A stretch of DNA of 34,728 nucleotides. Source: Parachlamydiales bacterium. GTDB lineage: Bacteria; Chlamydiota; Chlamydiia; Chlamydiales; SM23-39. The translations under genes and the position numbers were made by a program. A model generated the notes under the pieces. It was not told where the DNA came from, searched no databases, and worked only from the letters and a program-made list of their open reading frames with translations. Location of the stretch: NCBI GenBank assembly GCA_015661075.1, contig JACVQJ010000022.1:1-34728 (forward strand), in the 5' to 3' direction. Shown here in pieces: positions 8,767-17,546 of the stretch (positions within the stretch are counted from its first letter, which is position 1; every line of letters starts with the position of its first letter).

Positions 8767-8795
8767 TTTACATAAATGAACTCCGGTCCTATTCT
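8767..8795 (+). promoter_or_regulatory. Sigma-70-like promoter for the second Inc-like gene
   Basis: TTTACA (8767-8772) and TATTCT (8790-8795) are separated by 17 bases and lie 32 bases before the ATG at 8828. The same two hexamers at the same spacing precede gapA at 23353-23381, which supports both predictions. The start codon has AGAGGTG as ribosome binding site. Confidence 0.6.
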
Positions 8796-8827
8796 ACTAC
8801 ATTTCTTAATGAAACAAGAGGTGATTC

Positions 8828-9574
8828 ATGGGGACGATGATAAGTTCAATTCCGCTTAGAAATGAAATGCTTATAGCTGAAATTCCGAAAAATTCAAGAA
8901 ATTTGCGTGGAGCAATCAAAGATTGGATTGGCAAAGGGTGTGGTCAATATCACGTAATGAGCACAATGAAAAATGTCGCCGAACTTGCCGGCTTTCAAAT
9001 TGTGCTCGCTAATTGTAAAGCCTTTATCGTCGGAACATCGATTCCTAATGTGATCAGGGCCGTGAATGCGACGTGGGATATGTGTGAAAAATTCAGTCAG
9101 AATCGATCCTGGTCATATTGTAACATGGCGGAGGCTGTGCATACATTTACGGATTTAGGTGCGGCAATAGCTTATGCGTCAGCTTTCTTCCGCCGGTTCC
9201 CTCTACCGACCCTAAAAGTTGCGTCGCCAATCGGCGTGGCGAACGATTTGACGGATGTAGTTTTCCAAAGCCTAAGCATTGTAGATTTGTCAAATAAGCA
9301 CAAAGAGATCAATCTCTTGCGAAATGTCCCTGTGGCGACAATACAAGCTGTTTCCAGAGCAGTCAATAAAAAATATTGGAATTCATGGATAAAGCTTCTC
9401 AAAGCGGTGACGGCAGTGGCGGTGGGGATATTTGTTACCTATCAGTTTTTCATGGGCGTGCCGCTTATACCTGCGACCTATGCGGTGCTAGTTGCTCTGG
9501 GGTGTTCGATCTCCAATGTTGGGGCGTATTTCCATGAAAACTATGTAAGTGATTACTTCCTGAAGGTTGTATAA
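8828..9574 (+). CDS. Candidate inclusion-membrane protein, Cap1-locus paralogue A (248 aa)
   Basis: The protein has a soluble N-terminal half with amphipathic helices, a mildly hydrophobic segment at about 101-122 (FTDLGAAIAYASAFF), and a strong bilobed hydrophobic pair near the C-terminus (about 190-230). The pair is followed by GAYFHENYVSDYF. The neighbour at 9656 has the same layout and a matching ending (GAHYHKNYWCDYK), so the two look like diverged tandem paralogues. Location between fmt and rplC is that of cap1/CT529 of Chlamydia, whose product is in the inclusion membrane. Function is inferred from topology and synteny only. It has its own promoter and a good ribosome binding site. Confidence 0.65.
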   Translation: MGTMISSIPLRNEMLIAEIPKNSRNLRGAIKDWIGKGCGQYHVMSTMKNVAELAGFQIVLANCKAFIVGTSIPNVIRAVNATWDMCEKFSQNRSWSYCNMAEAVHTFTDLGAAIAYASAFFRRFPLPTLKVASPIGVANDLTDVVFQSLSIVDLSNKHKEINLLRNVPVATIQAVSRAVNKKYWNSWIKLLKAVTAVAVGIFVTYQFFMGVPLIPATYAVLVALGCSISNVGAYFHENYVSDYFLKVV

Positions 9575-9600
9575 ATTCCGTTGCAAAACGCGTAGTCAGT

Positions 9601-9625
9601 CGGGGGCGTCGATCGACGCTCCCCG
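9601..9625 (+). terminator. Hairpin between the two paralogous Inc-like genes
   Basis: CGGGGGCGTC, GATC and GACGCTCCCCG form a strong stem with one mismatch, followed by GTTTATTAA. It resembles an intrinsic terminator with a weak T-tract and may reduce read-through from paralogue A into paralogue B. Confidence 0.5.
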
Positions 9626-9655
9626 TTTATTAATCATTTTATTAAAGGTATTTCT

Positions 9656-10399
9656 ATGGCCGAAATTACTTTTCGAATCGGTGATGAGCTGCTCACCGCA
9701 AAACCGTCCCCCGCATGCGGAGAGCATGGATTTAGTCGATTTCATATCATTGCAAAGAGCTGGTTAGACAGCCTCAGCGGCGCTTATGATTTCATGAAAA
9801 CGCAAAAAAAAGTCTGCGAGTTGTGGGGTAAAACCTATCTTGTGAGCCGTTTTGATGGTTTTCTCGACGCCACATCCATCATCAGAATGTACGATGTTGC
9901 GACCTCTGCTGTTGAAGCGACTTATCAAGCTCTGGCATTGAAAGGGCGAATATCATTGCACCAAGCGGCAGATCTCGCGCATAAATGGTTCGATGCGGGT
10001 TCTACAGCTTTGTATTCGCTGGCCTTTTTTTTACGTTCTGCTCCAGGCCTTTATAAGAAGGCAGCGGTGTTGGATGTTTGTTGTGATATAACGAACATCG
10101 CATCGTATGGCATTCAGATTCGCGATTCAGGTAACCGGCTCAGCAAAGCTTTGGTTGCGACTAATGTTCCATCTGAGATTGTGGAAGCCATCAAAAATGA
10201 TCGGAGAGATGCGCTGATCAATACGATCGGCTCTGTGGTGGCGGCTGCGGCGAGCGTACTGGCTTGTGTGGCGATTTTCACAGGTGTAGCGCCTGTCGGA
10301 GCAACGACAGCGATTGTGATTTCATTGGCGAGCGCGATTCTGAGTATCGGGGCACACTATCACAAAAACTACTGGTGCGATTATAAACTGGAGGCGTAG
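9656..10399 (+). CDS. Candidate inclusion-membrane protein, Cap1-locus paralogue B (247 aa)
   Basis: Layout matches the gene at 8828: a soluble N-terminal half, a weaker hydrophobic stretch at about 115-130 (STALYSLAFFLR), then a strong bilobed pair at about 190-235 (SVVAAAASVLACVAIFTG and TTAIVISLASAILSIG) and the shared ending GAHYHKNYWCDY. The shared residues around the last helix (SIGAHYHKNY against NVGAYFHENY) support common descent. The start ATG has AAAGG at good distance. There is no cleavable signal, consistent with type III secretion. I do not recognise a catalytic domain. Alternative: an ordinary inner-membrane protein. Confidence 0.65.
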   Translation: MAEITFRIGDELLTAKPSPACGEHGFSRFHIIAKSWLDSLSGAYDFMKTQKKVCELWGKTYLVSRFDGFLDATSIIRMYDVATSAVEATYQALALKGRISLHQAADLAHKWFDAGSTALYSLAFFLRSAPGLYKKAAVLDVCCDITNIASYGIQIRDSGNRLSKALVATNVPSEIVEAIKNDRRDALINTIGSVVAAAASVLACVAIFTGVAPVGATTAIVISLASAILSIGAHYHKNYWCDYKLEA

Positions 10400-10413
10400 T
10401 TCTTGTAAGGCCA

Positions 10414-10944
10414 ATGGATATCGAAGAAATCGAACTGAAAAAATCAGAATGGATTTTTGGATTCGCCATGCTGATGTTCATTTTGTCGATTCTTTGGATC
10501 GCCCACCTAACCAGCGGCCGGAGCCTGGAGCAATTGAATAGCTCCAATGAGCCGGCCGCTTTCATTGAAATCAAAGTCACAGGCTGCATCAAACAACCCA
10601 AAACGGTCCGCATTCCTTGTGGATCGCAGGTGCGCGACTGTTTAAAAAAAATTCGCTTGAGAGCAGGGGCGGACGTGTCGAGTATTGATTTCGATCAGGT
10701 TCTGACCCAGAGCGGAACCCTGGAGATCCGTTTTCTCGAAAAAATTGTTGTCGAGATTCAGGGGTGCGTTGAGCAGAAAATGTGGATCGACATGCCCCTC
10801 GGCAGCCGGATTTGCGACTTGAAGGAGCGCGTCGTTTTGTCAAAAGACGCCGATTCGGCCTTTTTTAAGCGTCGCCGGCGGTTAAAAAATAACGACATCG
10901 TTTGCGTTCCGCCCAAGAAGGGTTTTTGTAAGGCAAGTCGCTAA
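10414..10944 (+). CDS. Membrane-anchored protein with two SLBB/beta-grasp-like repeats (176 aa)
   Basis: One N-terminal helix (about 14-32, FGFAMLMFILSILWIAHL) anchors the protein. Two repeats follow. The first, about 50-106, has IEIKVTGCIKQPKTVRIPCGSQVRDCL; the second, about 109-166, has VVEIQGCVEQKMWIDMPLGSRICDL and ends NNDIVCVPPKKG. The pattern (V-x-G-x-V-x-x-P-x-x-x-x-x-P-x-G-S) is that of soluble-ligand-binding beta-grasp (SLBB) domains as in polysaccharide export proteins and ComEA. The ligand is unknown. It lies 14 bases after the Inc-like gene and before the ribosomal cluster. Confidence 0.65.
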   Translation: MDIEEIELKKSEWIFGFAMLMFILSILWIAHLTSGRSLEQLNSSNEPAAFIEIKVTGCIKQPKTVRIPCGSQVRDCLKKIRLRAGADVSSIDFDQVLTQSGTLEIRFLEKIVVEIQGCVEQKMWIDMPLGSRICDLKERVVLSKDADSAFFKRRRRLKNNDIVCVPPKKGFCKASR

Positions 10945-11172
10945 TGATGAGCGAGTTGAGTAAAGTGTGTTTTGAGTGATCCGAAGGCGAAAGAATTGGG
11001 GCTGAGAGATTTTAATTGAGAGAAAACGCGAGGATCGGTACTCTCTTTGCTTATCTTTTTCTGACAGTTGTTTCATGTCAAAATGCTGACTGAGATGCCG
11101 CGCGAGTCTACGTAAAATGAACATAGAAGAGCAGCGCTGTCAAAAAGAAATTTGGAGTGAAAAGGAAAAGCT

Positions 11173-11823
11173 ATGTCGCTGACACTGATAGGCCAAAAGA
11201 AAGGGATGGCGCAAGTTTTCGATAACGATGGAAAGATGATCGTTTGCACAGTAATCCTGGTAGAGCCCAACCCAATCGTTCAGGTGAAAAATACGGAAGT
11301 GGATGGCTACCGGTCGATTCAGCTGGGCGGAATGCCGCTCACCAAGTCGCGCGCCAATAAAATGACGAAGCCGCTGAAGGGTCATTTTGCGAAAGCGAAT
11401 ATTCCGGGCCATTGGCGCCTGAAAGAATCGAGAGTGGAAAAAACGGACGAGTATCAAGCCGGGCAGTCGATCGACTTGAGTATTTTTAGTGAAACGTCTC
11501 ATGTCGATGTTCAGGGAGTGACGAAGGGCAAGGGGTTCCAGGGAGTGATGAAGCTGCACGGTTTTGCCGGCGGCCCGGGCGCTCATGGTTCTGGCTTCCA
11601 TCGCCATGCTGGATCGACGGGACAGCGTACGACGCCGGGCCGTTGCCCGCCGAATGGTAAGCGAGCTTCCCGTATGGGCGGAGATTTGCAGACGACGCAA
11701 AGTTTGCGCGTAGTGGCGATCAAGGGCAACGTGCTGTTGGTTGAAGGCGCTGTGCCGGGTGCTCGCGGTTCGGTTGTATACATTTCGCGTGCAAAGAAAG
11801 TGAAGCAGAAACTGAAAAAATAA
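11173..11823 (+). CDS. rplC: 50S ribosomal protein L3
   Basis: First gene of the long ribosomal cluster. L3 binds 23S rRNA and nucleates 50S assembly. The 216-residue product shows GQKKGMAQVF at the start and the extended loop VTKGKGFQGVMKLHGF with HGSGFHRHAGSTG that reaches towards the peptidyl-transferase centre. rpsJ, usually just upstream, is absent, as in chlamydiae. The 228-base leader (10945-11172) contains a TAAAAT hexamer at 11113-11118, but I see no convincing -35 box. AAAAGGAAAAG precedes the ATG. Confidence 0.97.
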   Translation: MSLTLIGQKKGMAQVFDNDGKMIVCTVILVEPNPIVQVKNTEVDGYRSIQLGGMPLTKSRANKMTKPLKGHFAKANIPGHWRLKESRVEKTDEYQAGQSIDLSIFSETSHVDVQGVTKGKGFQGVMKLHGFAGGPGAHGSGFHRHAGSTGQRTTPGRCPPNGKRASRMGGDLQTTQSLRVVAIKGNVLLVEGAVPGARGSVVYISRAKKVKQKLKK

Positions 11824-11841
11824 AGAACAAGGTACATCGTC

Positions 11842-12474
11842 GTGGCAATTGTAAAAAAATTCGATTTGAGCGGAAAGGAAATTGGGACAGTCCAAATCAA
11901 CGATGATTTGCTGGATTTGTCAGCGCATCCCCAGATGGTCAAGGATTACATTGTCGCCATCCGCAATAATGCTCGCCAGTGGTCGGCGAATACGAAAGGG
12001 CGCAAAGAGGTGAATCGTACGGGCAAAAAACCCCACCCGCAAAAAGGGCAGGGTCGCTCTCGTCAGGGCTGCCTGGCGGCGCCACAATACAAAGGCGGCG
12101 GTATCGTGTTTGGTCCGAAGCCGAAATTTGATCAGCATGTCCGAATCAACAAAAGAGAAAGACAAGCTGTCATCCGGTTCCTTCTCGCAGAAAAAATCAA
12201 AGCGAATCAGCTGCATGTGCTGAAGAGCGAGAAAATGGCCAAACCGAAAACGAAGATTGTCGTCGATTTTCTCAAAGCAGTGAATCTGATCGATCACCGG
12301 GTCCTGTTCCTCGATACCGCTGAAAAACAGGAAGAGTTATATTTGAGCCTTCGGAATCTACCCAAAAAAGAATACTCATTTTTGTTCAATATCAATGGCT
12401 ACAACCTCGCCTTGTGCCGCGATGTTGTCATTATGGACAGTGCGCTCGATCAACTACTAACGATTTTAGGTTAG
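11842..12474 (+). CDS. rplD: 50S ribosomal protein L4
   Basis: L4 lines the nascent-peptide tunnel and in many bacteria also controls its own operon. The conserved basic loop GRKEVNRTGKKPHPQKGQGR and KGGGIVFGPKP lie at about residues 52-97. The start is GTG at 11842 (MAIVKKFDLSG). At 210 residues it has the usual size. L3 ends 18 bases upstream and L23 starts four bases downstream. Confidence 0.96.
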   Translation: MAIVKKFDLSGKEIGTVQINDDLLDLSAHPQMVKDYIVAIRNNARQWSANTKGRKEVNRTGKKPHPQKGQGRSRQGCLAAPQYKGGGIVFGPKPKFDQHVRINKRERQAVIRFLLAEKIKANQLHVLKSEKMAKPKTKIVVDFLKAVNLIDHRVLFLDTAEKQEELYLSLRNLPKKEYSFLFNINGYNLALCRDVVIMDSALDQLLTILG

Positions 12475-12478
12475 GACT

Positions 12479-12817
12479 ATGACAAAGAAAAGCCCCTACG
12501 CCATTATTAAAAACCGCCGCATGACGGAAAAGTCGCGCATGCTGGAAAATCTGCAAAACGCGTCAAGCAATCCTTCGTTGAGCCGCTGCAAAACGCCAAA
12601 ATATGTTTTTGATGTCGATCCTTTGGCGAACAAGTACGAGATCGCTAGCGCGATCGAAGAGATTTACGCTGACAAGAAAATTAAGGTTCTACAAGTCAAT
12701 ACAGCAACGCTGAAGATGAAACAACGCCGCGTTCGTGGCCATGCAGGAATGACTGCAGGCGGAAAGAAAGCGGTTGTGACTCTCCAGCCGGGACAAACCA
12801 TCGACGAGCCAGTTTAA
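12479..12817 (+). CDS. rplW: 50S ribosomal protein L23
   Basis: L23 sits at the tunnel exit, where trigger factor and SRP dock. Recognisable features are [12 protein letters not shown] near the start, [22 protein letters not shown] and the loop [23 protein letters not shown]. The 112-residue length is normal for the chlamydial protein. Start ATG lies four bases after the rplD stop, suggesting translational coupling. Confidence 0.95.
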   Translation: MTKKSPYAIIKNRRMTEKSRMLENLQNASSNPSLSRCKTPKYVFDVDPLANKYEIASAIEEIYADKKIKVLQVNTATLKMKQRRVRGHAGMTAGGKKAVVTLQPGQTIDEPV

Positions 12818-12827
12818 GGAGCCTCTT

Positions 12828-13649
12828 ATGCCTAAATACTTTCGACCAGTCACTCCCGGCCAGCGAAAGCTCGTGCTACCGACGCTGCTCGAGCTCGACC
12901 CGCCGGATCGCAAGGCTCCCAAGGCATTGCTATCCGCGAAGCGCAGGATCAATGGCCGCAATCATAGCGGTCATATTACGGTGCGCCATAAGGGTGGAGC
13001 TCACAAGAGGAGTTTCCGCGAGATCGATTTTGTACGCGCCAAGGAAAACATTCCTGCTACGGTAGCGGGCGTCGATTACGATCCGAACCGTTCAGCATTG
13101 ATCGCGCTGCTCTATTATGCTGATGGGGAAAAACGCTATATTCTTGCTCCGCAGGGAATTAAAAAAGGGGATGTCGTATCGACATCAGATGAGCCACCAT
13201 TTAAAATTGGTTGCTGCATGCGCCTGAAATTTATGCCGTTTGGATCTGTCATCCACAATATTGAGCTTTTTCCCGGCCGAGGGGGGCAAATTGTTCGCTC
13301 AGCCGGTTTGTCGGCGCAATTATTGGGTCGTAGCAATGGCTATGCCAGCATCCGCCTGCCATCGGGCGAAGTGCGCCTGATCAATGAAAACTGTCGTGCG
13401 ACGTTTGGCGCTGTGTCCAATTCTGAGCACAATTTGCTAGTGATCGGAAAAGCCGGACGTAAGCGCTGGATGGGAATTCGTCCGACTGTTCGCGGCGTTC
13501 ATATGAACCCTGTCGACCACCCACACGGCGGCGGCGAGGGCCGAGGAAAGGGCAATATCCCACAAACGCCTTGGGCCCAATATACGAAGGGATTCCGAAC
13601 GCGCAACAAGAAGAAAACGAGAAAATGGGTTGTAAAGGAACGTAGGTAA
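12828..13649 (+). CDS. rplB: 50S ribosomal protein L2
   Basis: L2 is needed for subunit joining and the peptidyl-transferase centre. The signature [17 protein letters not shown] is at about residues 226-242, with the essential histidines at 231 and 233. The body contains [24 protein letters not shown] and the [24 protein letters not shown] stretch. At 273 residues it is somewhat shorter than other chlamydial L2 proteins; the missing residues appear to lie in the N-terminal region at about residues 22-45. GGAG precedes the ATG. Confidence 0.97.
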   Translation: MPKYFRPVTPGQRKLVLPTLLELDPPDRKAPKALLSAKRRINGRNHSGHITVRHKGGAHKRSFREIDFVRAKENIPATVAGVDYDPNRSALIALLYYADGEKRYILAPQGIKKGDVVSTSDEPPFKIGCCMRLKFMPFGSVIHNIELFPGRGGQIVRSAGLSAQLLGRSNGYASIRLPSGEVRLINENCRATFGAVSNSEHNLLVIGKAGRKRWMGIRPTVRGVHMNPVDHPHGGGEGRGKGNIPQTPWAQYTKGFRTRNKKKTRKWVVKERR

Positions 13650-13653
13650 ACAC

Positions 13654-13947
13654 ATGGGAAGATCGCTAAAAAAGGGCCCTTTTGTAGATCACCATCTGCG
13701 GGCTAAATTTGAAAAATTGAATCGCGAAGGCACGAAAAAGACGATTAAAACGTGGTCCCGCCGTTCATGCATCATTCCTGACATGGTCGGCCATACGTTC
13801 GATGTCCATAACGGAAAGAAATTTGTAACAGTTTACGTATCGGAAAATATGGTTGGACATCGTCTCGGAGAGTTTTCTCCGACGAGAATTTTTAAAGGCC
13901 ACCCGAAGAAGACCGCAGCGATGGTTGCTGCCGCAACGACGACTTAA
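13654..13947 (+). CDS. rpsS: 30S ribosomal protein S19
   Basis: S19 with S13 forms the head of the small subunit near the A site. The conserved beginning [15 protein letters not shown] and the core [26 protein letters not shown] are clear, followed by [17 protein letters not shown]. The C-terminal tail ([10 protein letters not shown]) makes it 97 residues, slightly longer than usual. It starts four bases after rplB. Confidence 0.96.
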   Translation: MGRSLKKGPFVDHHLRAKFEKLNREGTKKTIKTWSRRSCIIPDMVGHTFDVHNGKKFVTVYVSENMVGHRLGEFSPTRIFKGHPKKTAAMVAAATTT

Positions 13948-13959
13948 AAAGGTTGAAAT

Positions 13960-14301
13960 ATGCAATTAGCCAGAGCCTGTACACGCTATGTGCGGATCAG
14001 TCCGCGAAAAGCTAGATATGCGGCTGACTTGATCCGCGGTTTGCCTGTTGAGCAAGCTTCGCTTCAGCTGCTTTATTCGAAGCTTCGCGGCGGACGACTG
14101 CTCAAGAAGACGTTGGATAGTGCTGTCGCCAATGCGGAAACGCAGCTTGACGCCAGACGCGAAACGCTGAAAGTGCACGAAGTGCGTGTAGATCCAGGAC
14201 CCATTCTAAGAAGATCGAAACCGCGCAGCAAGGGCTCGTCGGTACCTGTCAATAAGCGCACGAGTCATTTTACGATCGTGCTGATGGCGGAAAAAGGTTA
14301 A
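13960..14301 (+). CDS. rplV: 50S ribosomal protein L22
   Basis: L22 contacts all 23S rRNA domains and lines the exit tunnel. Visible signatures are [21 protein letters not shown] near the start, the central helix [13 protein letters not shown] and the end [22 protein letters not shown]. It has 113 residues, the normal length. It stands between rpsS and rpsC as in almost all bacteria. Confidence 0.96.
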   Translation: MQLARACTRYVRISPRKARYAADLIRGLPVEQASLQLLYSKLRGGRLLKKTLDSAVANAETQLDARRETLKVHEVRVDPGPILRRSKPRSKGSSVPVNKRTSHFTIVLMAEKG

Positions 14302-14317
14302 AGGAGAAAAGCGAATC

Positions 14318-14977
14318 ATGGGACAAAAAGTATCGCCAACTGGCTTTCGCCTCGTCGTACGCAAAAGATGGCTGTCCAATTGGTATGCCAACAAACAAGA
14401 GTTTGGCGCTTTGATTGGGGAAGACAGGAAGATCCGAAAATATCTGATGACAAAGCCAGCGTGCCAGGGCGCTTCACGCTTACAGATTAAGCGCATGAGT
14501 GGAAAGATCGAAGTAACGATCTATACTTCCCGTCCAGGTCTGGTTATTGGTAAAAAAGGCGCTGAGATCGACGTTCTGAAAGCCGAACTGCGCCACTTGA
14601 CCGGTAAGGATGTTTGGATTGAGGTAGAAGAAATCAAGCGGCCCGATCTCGATGCAAAACTCGTCGCAGACGCCATTGCGAAACAGCTGGAGCGCAGAAT
14701 TCCTTTCCGACGCGTTTTGAAAAAAACGATGCAGACCTCAATGGATGCAGGAGCGGCTGGAATTAAAGTGCAGATTTCGGGACGTATCGGCGGCGCTGAA
14801 ATTGCTCGCGTCGAATGGTATAAAGAAGGACGCATTCCTTTACATACTCTGCGCGCCGACATTGATTATTCGACCGGTCGTGCTGAAACTACGTATGGCT
14901 CGATCGGAGTAAAAGTATGGATTAACCGCGGCGAAGAAGCGGTCAACGCCGTGCAAAAACCGGCTTCTGGAGGTTGA
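14318..14977 (+). CDS. rpsC: 30S ribosomal protein S3
   Basis: S3 lines the mRNA entry channel. The beginning [14 protein letters not shown] is standard. The KH domain has [20 protein letters not shown] at about residues 72-91, and the C-terminal domain has [20 protein letters not shown]. The 219-residue length matches relatives. AAAGGAG lies before the ATG. Its stop lies two bases before the rplP start, and the GGAGG that serves rplP is inside its last codons. Confidence 0.97.
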   Translation: MGQKVSPTGFRLVVRKRWLSNWYANKQEFGALIGEDRKIRKYLMTKPACQGASRLQIKRMSGKIEVTIYTSRPGLVIGKKGAEIDVLKAELRHLTGKDVWIEVEEIKRPDLDAKLVADAIAKQLERRIPFRRVLKKTMQTSMDAGAAGIKVQISGRIGGAEIARVEWYKEGRIPLHTLRADIDYSTGRAETTYGSIGVKVWINRGEEAVNAVQKPASGG

Positions 14978-14979
14978 TC

Positions 14980-15399
14980 ATGGCATTGATGCCCGCAAGA
15001 ACGAAATATCGAAAGCAGCAAAGAGGATCGGTTTCCGGATTGGCGAAAGGCGGAGCTTTTGTCGAGTTTGGCGATTTTGGAATGCAATCGCTTGATCGCG
15101 GCTGGATTACCGGCCAGCAGATCGAAGCCTGCCGTATCGCGATCACGCGCTTTTTCAGCCGAAAAGGACAGGTCTGGATACGAATTTTTCCGGATAAGCC
15201 CGTTTCAAAGAAACCGGCAGAAACCCGAATGGGTACCGGAAAGGGCGCGCCGGATCATTGGGTCGCCCGGGTGAAACCAGGCCGAATTCTTTTTGAGGTG
15301 GGAAACGTCACCCGCGAAGAGGCTCAGGAAGCGCTGCGTCAAGCAGCCGGAAAGCTGCCTCTGCGAACGAAGTTCGTATCTAGATTGGAGACTGTATAG
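14980..15399 (+). CDS. rplP: 50S ribosomal protein L16
   Basis: L16 supports A-site tRNA binding on the large subunit. [39 protein letters not shown] and [16 protein letters not shown] (with [15 protein letters not shown] after it) are diagnostic. I start at ATG 14980 because GGAGG ends six bases upstream; the open frame would also allow a TTG at 14974 and an internal ATG at 14989. The product has 139 residues. Confidence 0.95.
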   Translation: MALMPARTKYRKQQRGSVSGLAKGGAFVEFGDFGMQSLDRGWITGQQIEACRIAITRFFSRKGQVWIRIFPDKPVSKKPAETRMGTGKGAPDHWVARVKPGRILFEVGNVTREEAQEALRQAAGKLPLRTKFVSRLETV

Positions 15400-15400
15400 T

Positions 15401-15610
15401 ATGGCCAAGCGCAAAAAGGAAAATAAAACGCAGCATTCAGTGGCTGAAATGGAAGTGATGGCAGCAGATCTGGAAAAAGAGATATTCAAGTTGCGCAACG
15501 ATCTCGCAATGCAGCGTAAATTGGAAAAGCCTCACCTGTTGAAAGCAAAGCGCCATGAACGAGCCCGTCTTTTGACGACCCTGACGCAAAATCGGAGAAA
15601 AGCCACATGA
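15401..15610 (+). CDS. rpmC: 50S ribosomal protein L29
   Basis: L29 is a two-helix protein at the tunnel exit next to L23. The ATG at 15401 gives 69 residues: a lysine-rich start ([11 protein letters not shown]), the first helix [21 protein letters not shown], and [15 protein letters not shown]. The open frame extends upstream within rplP but that part is overlap. It starts one base after the rplP stop and overlaps rpsQ by four bases. Confidence 0.93.
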   Translation: MAKRKKENKTQHSVAEMEVMAADLEKEIFKLRNDLAMQRKLEKPHLLKAKRHERARLLTTLTQNRRKAT

Positions 15611-15855
15611 TTAATGAAAGAGAAAGCCGAAAAGAAAATGTCGGCGTCGTCATTTCGAATAGTATGACGAAAACAGTAACGGTTCAGGTCAGCCGAAAAA
15701 TGCGTCACCCAAAATACGGCAAAGTATTTGAGCGTTCGAAGAAGTATTATGCACATGACGATACGGATGCGATTGAAGTCGGTCAGAAAGTGCGCATCAT
15801 GGAAACTCGCCCCCTGTCAAAGCTGAAGCGATGGCGCGTGGTCGAGGTCCTGTAA
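15607..15855 (+). CDS. rpsQ: 30S ribosomal protein S17
   Basis: S17 is an early-binding OB-fold protein of the small subunit. The pattern [18 protein letters not shown], with [19 protein letters not shown] and [20 protein letters not shown], is diagnostic. 82 residues is normal. Its ATG overlaps the stop of rpmC (ATGA), indicating coupled translation. Confidence 0.96.
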   Translation: MINERESRKENVGVVISNSMTKTVTVQVSRKMRHPKYGKVFERSKKYYAHDDTDAIEVGQKVRIMETRPLSKLKRWRVVEVL

Positions 15856-15876
15856 TTGGATAAGAGGCGATAGAAT

Positions 15877-16245
15877 ATGATTCAACAAGAAACCAATCTC
15901 ATTGTTGCTGATAATACAGGCGCAAAGCGGGTTCGTTGCTTTAAAGTACTGGGCGGTTCTCGCAGACGATATGCGCATGTCGGCGATGTGATTGTATGCT
16001 CAGTCAAGGAAGCCGACGCTAATGGAACGGTTAAAAAAGGCGAAGTTATTAAGGCTGTGGTTGTTCGGACAAAAAGCTATATCCGTCGAAACGATGGATC
16101 TGTACTCCGATTTTATGATAACAGCTGTGTGATTATCGATGACAAAAACAACCCTCGGGGAACGCGCATATTTGGTACAATCGCTCGCGAAGTTCGCGAC
16201 GCCGGTTTTATTAAAATTTGCTCTTTAGCCCCTGAAGTGATTTGA
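15877..16245 (+). CDS. rplN: 50S ribosomal protein L14
   Basis: L14 takes part in the inter-subunit bridges. The beginning [28 protein letters not shown] and the end [18 protein letters not shown] with [10 protein letters not shown] are near-universal. Length is 122 residues as expected. AAGAGGCGAT precedes the ATG. rpsQ ends 21 bases upstream. Confidence 0.97.
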   Translation: MIQQETNLIVADNTGAKRVRCFKVLGGSRRRYAHVGDVIVCSVKEADANGTVKKGEVIKAVVVRTKSYIRRNDGSVLRFYDNSCVIIDDKNNPRGTRIFGTIAREVRDAGFIKICSLAPEVI

Positions 16246-16250
16246 GGTGA

Positions 16251-16586
16251 ATGATGAGTAAATGGATACGAAAAGGTGATCGCGTTCTCGTCATCGCCGG
16301 AAACGATAAGGGAAAAGCGGGAGAAGTTCTCTCGCGTACAGAGGAACGCGTGATTGTGCAAGGGGTCAATATCCGGAAAAAGCACATGAAGAAGACGCAG
16401 GAGATGCAAGGCGGTCGTATTATTGAAATGGAGGTGGCTATACACATATCGAATGTAGCTATCTGCAATAAAGACAATCAGCCTTTGAATCTGAAAGTGA
16501 TAGTAGAAAAAAATGGCGAGCGATCACTCATGTTTCGCGACGGATCGAAAGATGTCGTTTATCGCTCATTAAAAAAACCCGCATAG
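16251..16586 (+). CDS. rplX: 50S ribosomal protein L24
   Basis: L24 starts large-subunit assembly. The KOW motif is seen in [20 protein letters not shown] at residues 6-25, followed by [15 protein letters not shown]. Length is 111 residues. Two ATG codons stand in tandem (16251 and 16254), and GAGGTG lies just before them. It begins five bases after rplN. Confidence 0.95.
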   Translation: MMSKWIRKGDRVLVIAGNDKGKAGEVLSRTEERVIVQGVNIRKKHMKKTQEMQGGRIIEMEVAIHISNVAICNKDNQPLNLKVIVEKNGERSLMFRDGSKDVVYRSLKKPA

Positions 16587-16591
16587 GTACC

Positions 16592-17125
16592 ATGTCCAGA
16601 CTACAAAAGAAGTACAAGGAACAAGTGCTCCCCGAGTTGATTACCCGTCATTCGGATCGATGCGTCATGGAGCTTCCCGTGCTGAAAAAAATTGTGATCA
16701 GCATGGGTCTTTCAGAATCTGTGAAAGATAAAAACGCAATTCAGGATCACACGAAGGAACTCACGGCTCTCTCGGGCCAGAAACCTGTTGTCACCCGTTC
16801 CAAGAAGGCGATTTCAAACTTTAAATTGCGAGAAGGCCAGGCAGTGGGTCTGATGGTCACTCTTCGTGGAAAACGAATGTTTGATTTTCTGGATCGCTTT
16901 TGCAATATAGTCTCGCCGCGTATACGCGACTTTCGCGGATTTAATCCGAAAGGCGATGGACGTGGCAATTATAATTTTGGCATCGATGATCAACAAATTT
17001 ATCCCGAAATCAATCTCGATGAAGTCAAGCGTACACAGGGAATGAATATAACGCTTGTCACAACTGCAACAAACGATAGCGATTGCATCGAGCTGCTGAC
17101 ATTGCTCGGCTTTCCGTTTAAGTAA
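16592..17125 (+). CDS. rplE: 50S ribosomal protein L5
   Basis: L5 binds 5S rRNA and contacts the P-site tRNA. Signatures include [39 protein letters not shown], and the C-terminal [12 protein letters not shown] with [10 protein letters not shown]. The length of 177 residues fits. The gene is followed directly by rpsH; rpsN, which lies here in most bacteria, is absent, as in chlamydiae. Confidence 0.97.
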   Translation: MSRLQKKYKEQVLPELITRHSDRCVMELPVLKKIVISMGLSESVKDKNAIQDHTKELTALSGQKPVVTRSKKAISNFKLREGQAVGLMVTLRGKRMFDFLDRFCNIVSPRIRDFRGFNPKGDGRGNYNFGIDDQQIYPEINLDEVKRTQGMNITLVTTATNDSDCIELLTLLGFPFK

Positions 17126-17135
17126 GAGGAGATAT

Positions 17136-17528
17136 ATGGCTTTCAATGACCCAGTAGCTGAATTGCTGACTAAGCTGAGAAATGCTAAGAACGCGCAGCA
17201 TCGATACGTGGATTTGAGCAGCAGCAAAGTGAAGCTGAAGATCCTCGAATTACTAAAGCAAAACGGATTCATAGAGAATTTTCTCGTGAATGACGAGCAA
17301 CACAAGATTCGTGTGTTTTTGCGATACGTGAAAAATCGCAAAAGCATTTTGAATGGCTTGACGCGCATTTCGTCACCCGGCGGCCGCAGATATGTGGGCT
17401 ACCACGATATTCCGTATGTATTCAACGGAATGGGCATTGCGATCGTCTCGACTTGCAAGGGAATCGTTGACGGTGAAACGGCGCGCAACCTGAAAGTAGG
17501 CGGCGAGTTATTGTGCACGGTTTGGTAA
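17136..17528 (+). CDS. rpsH: 30S ribosomal protein S8
   Basis: S8 binds central-domain 16S rRNA and in E. coli represses part of the spc operon. NDPVAELLTKLRNAKNAQH at the start and SSPGGRRYVGYHDIPYVFNG with GMGIAIVSTCKGI at the end are characteristic. 130 residues. AAGAGGAGA gives a strong ribosome binding site before the ATG at 17136. Confidence 0.96.
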   Translation: MAFNDPVAELLTKLRNAKNAQHRYVDLSSSKVKLKILELLKQNGFIENFLVNDEQHKIRVFLRYVKNRKSILNGLTRISSPGGRRYVGYHDIPYVFNGMGIAIVSTCKGIVDGETARNLKVGGELLCTVW

Positions 17529-17546
17529 AGGCTGGAGGAATCGAAA

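Noticed and set aside
11090..11118. Promoter for the ribosomal operon
   Set aside because: TAAAAT at 11113 lacks a -35 box at 16-18 bases; not strong enough for a separate entry.
11140..11895. 251-codon frame opposite rplC
   Set aside because: Long only because it mirrors the conserved L3 gene; composition rich in Arg/His/Ser as in shadow frames.
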